NCBI GenBank assembly: GCA_024689165.1
Contig: JAILDS010000190.1
Coordinates: 1 to 23,079 of the forward strand
Source of the DNA: Clostridia bacterium
Lineage (GTDB): Bacteria; Bacillota; Clostridia; Oscillospirales; Acutalibacteraceae
Reading direction: 5' to 3'
Length of the DNA stretch: 23,079 nt
The notes beneath the pieces were generated by a model that worked only from the letters and a program-made list of their open reading frames with translations, was not told the DNA's origin and did no database searches. Made by a program: the position numbers and the translations under genes. Below are positions 1-6,913 of this stretch, in pieces. Position 1 is the stretch's first letter. Each line of letters starts with the position of its first letter.

Positions 1-1
1 G

Positions 2-1243
2 CTCGTTCTCGTTATCTCCGCCCTCGGGGCGGCTATGATATTTTCGGCGTCCTACCCCAAGGAGGGCATGGACAACATAACCAAAACGCTCGGCTTCACG
101 CTGGCCGGGTACGTTATCGTTTTTGTGCTTTACAATATAGACTACACGCACATAAGAAAATTCTGCTGGATAGTCATGCTGGCAACGATGATCATCCTCG
201 TGCTCATGGCTTTTACCGGCATCGGCGAGGAAAAGGGCGGCGCCGGCCGCTGGCTGCGCATCGGCCCGATCTCTTTCCAGCCCTCGGAGATCTGCAAGCT
301 CGCGATAATCATGTTCCTCTCCTCGTTTTTTGCCTCGAACGACGAGCTCCTGAGATATAACGGCTACGCGAATACAAGGTTTTCCACCTGGCTTTTCCGG
401 GCGTCAAACAGAACTTTCGCCGTGGTCGCTCCGGGGACCAGGCGCGGTATAAGATATAAAAAAGGTCTTCCCGCAGCGCTGTACGCTTTTCTTGTCTGCA
501 CAGTTGCGGCGGCTCTCGTGCTCAAGCAGTCGCATCTTTCCGGCACGATAATAATCCTTCTGATCTCGTACGTGATGTTCCTCATCAGCGGCATACAGAA
601 AAAATACGTCATGGCAGTCACCGTCGTCGGCGGAGCGGGTGCCGTCGGAGCGATGGCTTATATCCTCTGGGTTTACCGCAAGGCTCAGGCGGTCGCGGGA
701 GTCGTCGGCCTGAAGGGCTACCAGATGGGCAGGATCCAGAACTGGCTCGATAAGGAGAGCGAGCTACCTGGAACGGACCGCTGGCAGATAAACCACTCGC
801 TTTACGCCATTGCCGAGGGCGGGCTTTTCGGCAGAGGATATTCAAACTCCGTGCAGAAATACGCCAACCTCTCTCAGGCTGATACCGATTTCGTCTTCGC
901 CGTCGTCTGCGAGGAGCTGGGCGTCGTTTTCGGCGTCATCGTGCTGCTGCTGATGTTCATGCTCGTTTTCAGGGGCATATACATCGCCCTGCACGCCAAA
1001 AACCTTTTCGGAACGTACCTCGTCGGCGGGATCATGGCGCACATAGCCATTCAGACTATACTTCACGTGCTGGTCGTTACGGACATGATACCCACTACGG
1101 GAACGACCCTGCCGTTTTTCAGTTACGGCGGCAGCTCGCTGCTGATCCTTTACGTCGAGATGGGCCTCGTGATGTCTGTTTCACGGCAGGCCGACTGTTC
1201 AAAAAGCTTTTTGTATTCCGCCTTAAGGAGGAGGTCTGCTTAA
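2..1243 (+). CDS. FtsW/SpoVE-family peptidoglycan glycosyltransferase (5' end outside window)
   Basis: Membrane protein of the SEDS family (FtsW/RodA/SpoVE), which polymerises lipid II into glycan strands together with a class B penicillin-binding protein at the septum or spore cortex. The frame is open from base 2, so the first ATG in view (35) is internal and the true start lies upstream. Hydrophobic segments alternate through the length. Family motifs visible are GPISFQPSE near the start, a GTDRWQINHSLYAIAEGG stretch, TDFVFAVVCEELG, and PTTGTTLPFFSYGGSS close to the end. A long polar loop holds KESELPGTDRWQ. The stop TAA shares its last base with the murG start (TAATG), so the two are translationally coupled. 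Family membership is certain; whether this is the division (FtsW) or sporulation (SpoVE) paralogue cannot be decided here, although placement beside murG and ftsZ favours division. Confidence 0.93.
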   Translation, partial: LVLVISALGAAMIFSASYPKEGMDNITKTLGFTLAGYVIVFVLYNIDYTHIRKFCWIVMLATMIILVLMAFTGIGEEKGGAGRWLRIGPISFQPSEICKLAIIMFLSSFFASNDELLRYNGYANTRFSTWLFRASNRTFAVVAPGTRRGIRYKKGLPAALYAFLVCTVAAALVLKQSHLSGTIIILLISYVMFLISGIQKKYVMAVTVVGGAGAVGAMAYILWVYRKAQAVAGVVGLKGYQMGRIQNWLDKESELPGTDRWQINHSLYAIAEGGLFGRGYSNSVQKYANLSQADTDFVFAVVCEELGVVFGVIVLLLMFMLVFRGIYIALHAKNLFGTYLVGGIMAHIAIQTILHVLVVTDMIPTTGTTLPFFSYGGSSLLILYVEMGLVMSVSRQADCSKSFLYSALRRRSA

Positions 1244-2355
1244 TGAAGGTCCTTTTGGCGGCGGGCGGCACCGCCGGGCACGTCAATCCCGCTCTCGCCG
1301 CCGCAGGTGAGATAAAGAAGCTCTGCCCCGAAGCGGAGCTGCTGTTCGTAGGCACCGCCGACAAGATCGAAGCTAGGCTCGCGCCGCAGGCCGGGCTTGA
1401 ATTCAGGGCGATAGATGTGGCGGGCTTTCAGCGCAGGATAACTCCGAAAAACATCGTCAGGAACATATCCGCCGTCGGCAAGCTGCTCAGGTCGCGCAGA
1501 CAGTGCAAGGCAATACTTGACGATTTTTCTCCCGACGTGGCAGTGGGCTTCGGTGGTTATGTTTCGGGCCCGATCATCCGGATGGCGCAGCAGCGCGGGA
1601 TACCGACCGCGATACATGAGCAGAACGCTTACCCGGGGGTCACGAACAGGACTCTCGCGAAGAGGGCCGGCGCTGTAATGCTGACAGACGAACGGGCCGC
1701 GGAGCATCTCGACTGCGCCGTCCCACCCGTGACCGTCGGGCTGCCCGTCAGGTCTGAGATCGTTACGGCCGACAGAGAAGCTGCGAGGCGCCGCCTCGGA
1801 GTCGGGGACAGCAAGGTCGTTCTTTCCTTCGGCGGCTCTCTCGGCGCGAAGACGATAAACACCGTGATGACGGACGTCATGGAACGGCTGAAGGATGAAA
1901 ACCTGTTTTTCATCCACGGCTACGGCAAATACGGCGCTTTCGTGCCGCAGGAGCTTGAAAAACGAGGCGTGCTGCCCGTCCTTAGCTGCCGCGTGACCGA
2001 ATACATCGACGACATGGCCGACTGCCTCGCGGCGAGCGACGTGGTCGTCTGCCGCGCGGGAGCGTCGACGATAGGCGAGCTCAAGGCCGTCGGGTGCTGC
2101 CCGATACTCATACCTTCCCCCAACGTCGCCGAGAACCATCAGTTCAAAAACGCCGAGTCGCTCGCCGAAAACGACGCGGGCTACGTCATAGAAGAGAAGG
2201 ACCTTACCGCCGACTCCCTTGCTCAGCTTATTGAAAAGCTCGCCGCGGACGACGGACTGCGGCAGTCGGTAGGGGCCAACATAAAAAGCATGTTCAGACC
2301 CGATTCCGCCCGGGTCATTGCGGAAACGGTGCTTTCGCTCGGGGGGAAGTCATGA
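1243..2355 (+). CDS. murG: UDP-GlcNAc:undecaprenyl-PP-MurNAc-pentapeptide GlcNAc transferase
   Basis: Peripheral membrane glycosyltransferase (GT28) that adds GlcNAc to lipid I, giving lipid II, the substrate of the SEDS protein encoded upstream. The 370-residue length is normal. The N-terminal glycine-rich motif GGTAGHVNP sits at residues 8-16. Further motifs are VGFGGYVSGP and HEQNAYPG, then SFGGSLGAKTIN at the start of the second Rossmann domain. The UDP-GlcNAc site reads CRAGASTIGEL and continues with IPSPNVAENHQFKNAESL. The ATG overlaps the upstream stop by one base, with AAGGAGGAGG about eight bases before it. The stop overlaps the next start (ATGA), so the three genes are one translational unit. 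Confidence 0.97.
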   Translation: MKVLLAAGGTAGHVNPALAAAGEIKKLCPEAELLFVGTADKIEARLAPQAGLEFRAIDVAGFQRRITPKNIVRNISAVGKLLRSRRQCKAILDDFSPDVAVGFGGYVSGPIIRMAQQRGIPTAIHEQNAYPGVTNRTLAKRAGAVMLTDERAAEHLDCAVPPVTVGLPVRSEIVTADREAARRRLGVGDSKVVLSFGGSLGAKTINTVMTDVMERLKDENLFFIHGYGKYGAFVPQELEKRGVLPVLSCRVTEYIDDMADCLAASDVVVCRAGASTIGELKAVGCCPILIPSPNVAENHQFKNAESLAENDAGYVIEEKDLTADSLAQLIEKLAADDGLRQSVGANIKSMFRPDSARVIAETVLSLGGKS

Positions 2356-3347
2356 AGGAAAATGATTACACTACCGGTCGCAGGCTCACCCCGAACCAGA
2401 CGAAAAGGATAGAGCAGACGGCGCAGCGCTCAAGGCGCAGGCACCGTTCGAGAGCCGTCCTTGCCGTCCTCGGAGTCCTCGCCGCGGCGGCGGTGTGTTT
2501 TACCGTGTGCTTTTTCGTATTTCAGGTAGAATTTATCGTGATCGACGGAAATACGCACGACACCGACTCGGACATAGAGCTCGCCGGAGAGCTCGAGGTC
2601 GGCCGCAGCATGTTCTCCTACCTTCTTTTCCATAACGAAAAACTCATAGAGCGCCTGCCTTACGTGAAAAGCGCGCGTATCAGCAGAGAGCTTCCCGAAA
2701 GCCTCGTCGTTGAGATCACCGAGGAGGTCCCCGAGGCGTTCTGCCGGATGAAGGGTTCGGTCTACGCGCTTTTGTCGCAGGATAACGTCGTGCTCGAAAA
2801 GTCGGCTCAGGCGTTTTCTGGCTGCGCCTATATCCGCGGGCTCGAGCTGCCCGAGATAGAGATCGGTGAAAACGCGGAGGTCTTCGTTTCTTCCGAGATA
2901 GACAGCCTTGCTGAAAAAGCCGGCAAAACGAGCGGCGAGCAGGCGAAGGCCGAGCTTGAGACGGAAAAGAACGTCCTTTCCGGGACGCTGCGCCTCCTGA
3001 GGCTCAAGGACAAGCTGATGAGCCTGTGCCGCGACAGGGATATCCACGGCGTGACGGAGGCCGACTTTACCGAGAACTCGCAGATCAGGATAGAGCTCGA
3101 CGACCGCATAACGCTCATCCTCGGCTCCGAAAACGACCTCGACCACAATCTGAAGCTGGCAAAAAGCGCCGTCGCCAACGAAAAATCCTCCCGCCCCGGA
3201 GAGAACGTCGTGATCGATTTCACGTACGACGGGATAGCCGTCGCGAGGAACAGCGACGTCGTTCCGATGACCCTTCCTCCGTATGAGGAATCGACCGAAG
3301 CGGAGATCATTGAGGCAGAAAGCGAAATATTGAAAAATAATGGTTGA
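2352..3347 (+). CDS. FtsQ/DivIB-like cell-division protein with POTRA domain
   Basis: Bitopic division protein of the FtsQ/DivIB family, which forms a complex with FtsL and DivIC (FtsB) and helps activate septal peptidoglycan synthesis. It is 331 residues long. A basic cytoplasmic N-terminus (many Arg/Lys to about residue 35) is followed by one hydrophobic segment at about 36-58. The extracellular POTRA begins with VEFIVIDGNT and contains the hallmark LPYVKSARISRELPESLVVEITEEVPEA. The C-terminal half is charged, with a stretch rich in Glu/Lys that is probably helical. It ends in an acidic tail around EESTEAEIIEAESEIL, which is longer than in many relatives. The start overlaps the murG stop by four bases. 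The stop TGA lies inside the -35 box of the ftsZ promoter. Orthology to divIB rather than another POTRA protein rests on the murG-ftsZ context. Confidence 0.88.
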   Translation: MKENDYTTGRRLTPNQTKRIEQTAQRSRRRHRSRAVLAVLGVLAAAAVCFTVCFFVFQVEFIVIDGNTHDTDSDIELAGELEVGRSMFSYLLFHNEKLIERLPYVKSARISRELPESLVVEITEEVPEAFCRMKGSVYALLSQDNVVLEKSAQAFSGCAYIRGLELPEIEIGENAEVFVSSEIDSLAEKAGKTSGEQAKAELETEKNVLSGTLRLLRLKDKLMSLCRDRDIHGVTEADFTENSQIRIELDDRITLILGSENDLDHNLKLAKSAVANEKSSRPGENVVIDFTYDGIAVARNSDVVPMTLPPYEESTEAEIIEAESEILKNNG

Positions 3348-3372
3348 ATTTTTCGAAAACAGATGTTACAAT
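3344..3372 (+). promoter_or_regulatory. Predicted sigma-A promoter for ftsZ
   Basis: TTGAAT at 3344-3349 and TACAAT at 3367-3372 are separated by 17 bases, matching the housekeeping consensus at five of six and five of six positions. The -35 box overlaps the stop codon of the preceding gene. The spacer contains the perfect ten-base palindrome TTTTCGAAAA (3350-3359). This would give ftsZ its own transcript with a leader of roughly 45 bases. Confidence 0.7.
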
Positions 3373-3423
3373 CAACAAGTATCTCTTTTCGACGAGACTT
3401 TGAATTCATCCGGAGGTAATATT

Positions 3424-4536
3424 ATGAGCATGGAAATAGCCGGCGACAACGAGGTCGTGACCGTTATAAAGGTTTTCGGCGTGGGCGGCGGCGGATGCAA
3501 CGCCGTTGACCGCATGGTCGATTCCGGTGTGAGCGGCGTTGATTTCATAGCCGTGAATACCGATAAGCAGGTCCTCAGGAAGTCCAAAGCCGCTCTGAAG
3601 ATCCAGATAGGCGAGCGCGCGACGGGCGGAAGAGGGGCCGGCGCCAATCCCGAGGTCGGCAGGAAGGCCGCCGAGGAGAACATCGAGCAGATCGAAGAGG
3701 CGTTCAAGGACGCGAACATGGTCTTCGTCACCGCCGGTATGGGCGGCGGGACCGGCACCGGCGCCGCGCCTTTCATCGCCGAGAAGGCCCGCGAGAAGGG
3801 CATCCTCACCGTCGGCGTCGTTACGAAGCCCTTCGGTTTTGAGGGCAAGCACAGGATGGACCAGGCGGAAGCCGGCATCGCCGAGCTTGCTGCCAACGTC
3901 GATTCGCTCATAGTCATCCCCAACGAGCGGCTCAACTACGTCAGCGAGCAGAAGATAACCTTCAAGAACGCCTTCTCCATAGCGGACGACGTTCTGCGCA
4001 ACGGCGTTCTCGCGATAGTACAGCTCATCGTCGACAACTCGCTGATCAACCTTGACTTCGCGGATATCTCCTCCGTCATGAAGGATTCCGGCCACGCTCA
4101 CATGGGCGTCGGCAGGGCCTCCGGAAAAGACAAGGCCGAGAAGAGCGCTCACGACGCCATCACCAGCCCGCTGCTCGAATCCTCCGTCAACGGCTCGAAG
4201 GGCATCATTGTCCACGTCCGCGCGGGCGAGGACGTCGCCCTTGACGAGATCAACACCGCCGGCAACGTCATCAAAGAGACCGCCGATGAGGACGCGAACA
4301 TCATCTTCGGGCTTACGCTCGACTCCTCCATGGACGACGAGATGGAGATCACCGTCATCGCCACCGGCTTCGGCAAAGAGTCCAACCCCATACCCACCGT
4401 AGCAGAGACCTTCAGGCCCGCGGGCATTGAGATCCCGTCCGCGGACAGCACCGTGCCTCCGGTCATCCCCAACGCCCGTCCGGTCACCGCCGCCGAGCAG
4501 ACGCTGTTCGACCTGTTCGGGACCATAGATAAGTAG
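3424..4536 (+). CDS. ftsZ: Cell-division GTPase FtsZ
   Basis: Tubulin homologue that assembles the Z-ring at midcell and recruits the divisome. I chose ATG 3424 (370 residues) because GGAGG lies at 3412-3416; the open frame extends further upstream but across the promoter. The nucleotide-binding signature GGGTGTGAAP falls at residues 107-116, the N-terminal GVGGGGCNAVDRM at about 19-31, and the T7 catalytic loop NLDFAD at 209-214. A conserved VNTD follows the first strands. After the globular core there is only a short linker, and the protein ends AEQTLFDLFGTIDK. I cannot find the usual C-terminal peptide (an IPxFLR-like segment with a basic end) that binds FtsA, SepF or EzrA in other bacteria. 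Identity is not in doubt; the C-terminus is unusual. Confidence 0.98.
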   Translation: MSMEIAGDNEVVTVIKVFGVGGGGCNAVDRMVDSGVSGVDFIAVNTDKQVLRKSKAALKIQIGERATGGRGAGANPEVGRKAAEENIEQIEEAFKDANMVFVTAGMGGGTGTGAAPFIAEKAREKGILTVGVVTKPFGFEGKHRMDQAEAGIAELAANVDSLIVIPNERLNYVSEQKITFKNAFSIADDVLRNGVLAIVQLIVDNSLINLDFADISSVMKDSGHAHMGVGRASGKDKAEKSAHDAITSPLLESSVNGSKGIIVHVRAGEDVALDEINTAGNVIKETADEDANIIFGLTLDSSMDDEMEITVIATGFGKESNPIPTVAETFRPAGIEIPSADSTVPPVIPNARPVTAAEQTLFDLFGTIDK

Positions 4537-4539
4537 GTG
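4535..4539 (+). promoter_or_regulatory. Ribosome-binding site deciding the ACP start
   Basis: AGGTG at 4535-4539 lies six bases before TTG 4546. It overlaps the ftsZ stop and contains the alternative GTG start (4537). A start at 4537 would have no Shine-Dalgarno, so TTG 4546 is preferred. Confidence 0.5.
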
Positions 4540-4545
4540 CCTGTT

Positions 4546-4767
4546 TTGGTCTTTGATAAAATCAGAACCGCCCTGACGGAGTGCGGCTTCGACGGAGAGA
4601 ACGCCGACGCGGATTCCTCCTTCGAGACTCTCGGGATGGGCAGTCTGGACATAGTCGAGTTCGTCATGGCTCTTGAGGAGCTTCTCGATGCTGCCATCGA
4701 CGACGACGCTGTTCACGGTTTCGCAACGCTCGGTGACGTTTTCGGGTATATTGAAGCCAATAGTTGA
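4546..4767 (+). CDS. Acyl carrier protein
   Basis: Small four-helix carrier protein that holds acyl chains on a phosphopantetheine arm during fatty-acid or related synthesis. From the TTG start it has 73 residues and begins MVFDKI, the classic ACP opening; a GTG start at 4537 would add three residues. The modification site is in LGMGSLDIVEFVMALEE, with Ser33 as the phosphopantetheine attachment residue. The usual Asp before this serine (DSL) is Gly here. The rest matches ACP: acidic recognition helix II, then a third-helix region ending in FATLGDVFGYIEAN. It follows ftsZ by nine bases, with no fatty-acid synthesis genes in view. It may be a second, specialised carrier protein rather than the main AcpP. 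Confidence 0.85.
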   Translation: MVFDKIRTALTECGFDGENADADSSFETLGMGSLDIVEFVMALEELLDAAIDDDAVHGFATLGDVFGYIEANS

Positions 4768-4773
4768 TTTTCG

Positions 4774-4810
4774 GCGGCGGAGGAGCAAGTGCCCTCTGCC
4801 GCGCTTTGTT
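4774..4810 (+). terminator. Possible terminator after the ftsZ-ACP unit
   Basis: A ten-pair stem with one G-U (left arm 4774-4783, right arm 4793-4802) and a nine-base loop is followed by a weak T-rich run, GCTTTGTT. It is probably a partial terminator, because the T run is interrupted. Confidence 0.45.
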
Positions 4811-4821
4811 GAGGGTCTTCA

Positions 4822-5463
4822 ATGATAAAAAACATAGTTTTTGATATGGGCGGCGTGCTGCTCGAGTTTGACGTCCGCAAGGCTGTCGGAAGGTTCTTCG
4901 ACACGCCGGAGGAGGCCGCCCGGTACGCGTCCTCCGTCATGGGGTCGTTTGAATGGCGCGAGTTCGACCGCGGCTGCTTCACCCGCAGGAAAATGGTCGA
5001 CGCGATCAACGCCCGCCTGCCCGAAAAATACCGCGGGATACTCGAGGAACTGTGCATCAAACAGATCTACGCGGAAAAAGAGATGCCGCAGTACGAAGAG
5101 ATGTACGATCTCGTCAGGGAGCTCTCGGAAAAAGGATACCGGCTTCTGCTGCTGTCGAACGCGGGGTATGACTTTGAATTCTATTCCAAGAAAAAGTCGG
5201 TGCTGAATTACATCCCCGAGAGATTCGTTTCGTGCTACTACCATCTGCTCAAGCCGGAGCCTGAGATGTACCGCAGGTTTTTCAGAGAGTATTCGCTGGA
5301 GCCCGGCGAATGCGTATTCATAGACGACGTTGAGGAGAACGTCAGAGGTTCGATAGCGTGCGGGATGCCCGCGATCCGTTTTTCCCCGGGTTTTGCACCG
5401 GTCTCACAGCTCAGACGCGAGCTCGCGGAAATGGGCGTTGATATTTCGCTTCAGGAGGCGTGA
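4822..5463 (+). CDS. HAD-superfamily phosphatase, YihX-like subfamily
   Basis: Predicted cytosolic phosphatase of the haloacid dehalogenase superfamily (213 residues), closest in layout to the YihX group, which includes glucose-1-phosphate phosphatase. Motif I is VFDMGGVLL with nucleophile Asp8; the usual second Asp is replaced by Gly, as is common in this subfamily. Motif II is LLLLSNAG, motif III the Lys of LLKPEPEMY, and motif IV FIDDVEENV. A helical cap lies between motifs I and II and contains FEWREFDRG. The gene ends one base before the proS start region and supplies its ribosome site, so the two are probably co-transcribed. The substrate cannot be assigned from sequence. Confidence 0.85.
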   Translation: MIKNIVFDMGGVLLEFDVRKAVGRFFDTPEEAARYASSVMGSFEWREFDRGCFTRRKMVDAINARLPEKYRGILEELCIKQIYAEKEMPQYEEMYDLVRELSEKGYRLLLLSNAGYDFEFYSKKKSVLNYIPERFVSCYYHLLKPEPEMYRRFFREYSLEPGECVFIDDVEENVRGSIACGMPAIRFSPGFAPVSQLRRELAEMGVDISLQEA

Positions 5464-5464
5464 C

Positions 5465-6901
5465 ATGGCAGAAAAAAAACTTGTAGAGCAGATAACTCCG
5501 ATGGAGGAGGATTTTGCTCAGTGGTACACGGATATAGTCAAAAAGGCGGAGCTTGTCGATTACACCTCCGTCAAGGGCTGCCTTGCGATAAGGCCTTACG
5601 GCTACGCGATATGGGAGCTCATCCAGCGTCAGATGGACGACCGCTTCAAGGCGCTCGGCCATGAGAACGTCTGCATGCCCATGTTTATCCCCGAAAGCCT
5701 GCTGGATAAAGAAAAGGACCACGTCGAGGGCTTCGCGCCGGAGTGCGCCTGGGTCACAATGGGCGGCGAGGAACAGCTTGCCGAGAGGCTTTGCGTCCGC
5801 CCGACTTCCGAGACCCTTTTCTGCGACCATTATTCAAGGGTCATCCAGTCCTACCGCGACCTGCCCAAGCTCTACAATCAGTGGGTCTCCGTCGTCAGGT
5901 GGGAAAAGACCACCCGTCCGTTCCTGCGCACGCGTGAATTTCTCTGGCAGGAGGGACATACCGCGCACGAGACCGCGGAGGAAGCTATGGCTGAGACGGA
6001 GCAGATGCTCAAGGTCTACGCGTCCTTCTGCCGCGAGGTCCTCAATATGCCCGTTATCGAGGGGCAGAAGACCGAAAAGGAGCGCTTCGCCGGCGCCGTA
6101 TCGACTTACACCATCGAAGCCATGATGCACGACGGCAAGGCCCTCCAGTCCGGCACGTCCCATTATTTCGGCGACGGCTTCGCAAAAGCCTTTGACGTGA
6201 AGTTTGCCGACAGGAACGGCGGACTGTCCTACGTCCACCAGACGTCATGGGGCGTGTCCACAAGGCTAATCGGCGGCATCATCATGACTCACGGCGACGA
6301 CAGCGGGCTTGTTCTTCCCCCGAAGGTGGCGCCGATCCAGGTCGTCGTCATCCCCATCGCCTCGCACAAGCCGGGAGTCCTCGACAAGGCCAGAGAGCTT
6401 ACGGAAAGGCTCAGGAAGGTCGTCAGGGCAAGGATAGACGAGACGGACAACTCTCCCGGATGGAAGTTTGCCCAGTATGAGATGAAGGGCGTGCCGATAA
6501 GGCTTGAGGTCGGTCCCCGCGACCTTGAAAACGATCAGTGCGTGCTTGTCCGCCGCGATTCCGGCGAAAAGACGGTCTGTCCGCTCGGCGGCATAGAAAA
6601 CACCGTCGCAGCCATGCTCGACGATATCGGACAGTCGATCTACGACAAGGCTCTCGAAAACATGGAGCGCAGGACCTATGACTGCGCCAGCGTTGAGGAT
6701 ATCAACGCCTGCCGCGCCGGGAAAGGCGACGGCTTCATCCGCGCCATGTGGTGCGGCGACAGGGCCTGCGAGGAAAAACTCAAGGAGGAGTGCGGCATTT
6801 CATCGAGATGCATCCCATTCGCTCAGGACAGGATCGGCGAAAAATGCGCCTGCTGCGGCAGGCCCGCCGACAAGCTCGTCATCTGGGGCGTGGCGTATTG
6901 A
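5465..6901 (+). CDS. proS: Prolyl-tRNA synthetase, eukaryote/archaeal-type
   Basis: Class II synthetase charging tRNA-Pro. At 478 residues it is the short eukaryote/archaeal-type form, without the editing insertion of the roughly 570-residue bacterial type. The start ATG 5465 follows AGGAGG at 5453-5458. Class II motifs appear as MPMFIPESLL (motif 1 region), VRWEKTTRPFLRTREFLWQEGHTAH (motif 2), and GLVLPPKVAPIQVVVIPI at the junction with the anticodon-binding domain. The C-terminal domain has a CACCGRPA cysteine cluster and other cysteines consistent with the zinc domain of this type. The chain ends in tyrosine, typical of the group. It sits between a HAD gene and valS with very short gaps. 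No T-box leader fits in the space available. Confidence 0.96.
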   Translation: MAEKKLVEQITPMEEDFAQWYTDIVKKAELVDYTSVKGCLAIRPYGYAIWELIQRQMDDRFKALGHENVCMPMFIPESLLDKEKDHVEGFAPECAWVTMGGEEQLAERLCVRPTSETLFCDHYSRVIQSYRDLPKLYNQWVSVVRWEKTTRPFLRTREFLWQEGHTAHETAEEAMAETEQMLKVYASFCREVLNMPVIEGQKTEKERFAGAVSTYTIEAMMHDGKALQSGTSHYFGDGFAKAFDVKFADRNGGLSYVHQTSWGVSTRLIGGIIMTHGDDSGLVLPPKVAPIQVVVIPIASHKPGVLDKARELTERLRKVVRARIDETDNSPGWKFAQYEMKGVPIRLEVGPRDLENDQCVLVRRDSGEKTVCPLGGIENTVAAMLDDIGQSIYDKALENMERRTYDCASVEDINACRAGKGDGFIRAMWCGDRACEEKLKEECGISSRCIPFAQDRIGEKCACCGRPADKLVIWGVAY

Positions 6902-6913
6902 CGGGAGGAAAAA

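Noticed and set aside
3406..4788. Minus-strand 460-codon frame opposite ftsZ and the ACP gene
   Set aside because: Shadow of two well-supported genes, with low-complexity Val/Gly/Asp composition and no domain.
5393..5464. Upstream extension of proS by 24 codons
   Set aside because: It would lie inside the HAD gene and pass the strong AGGAGG site that serves ATG 5465.
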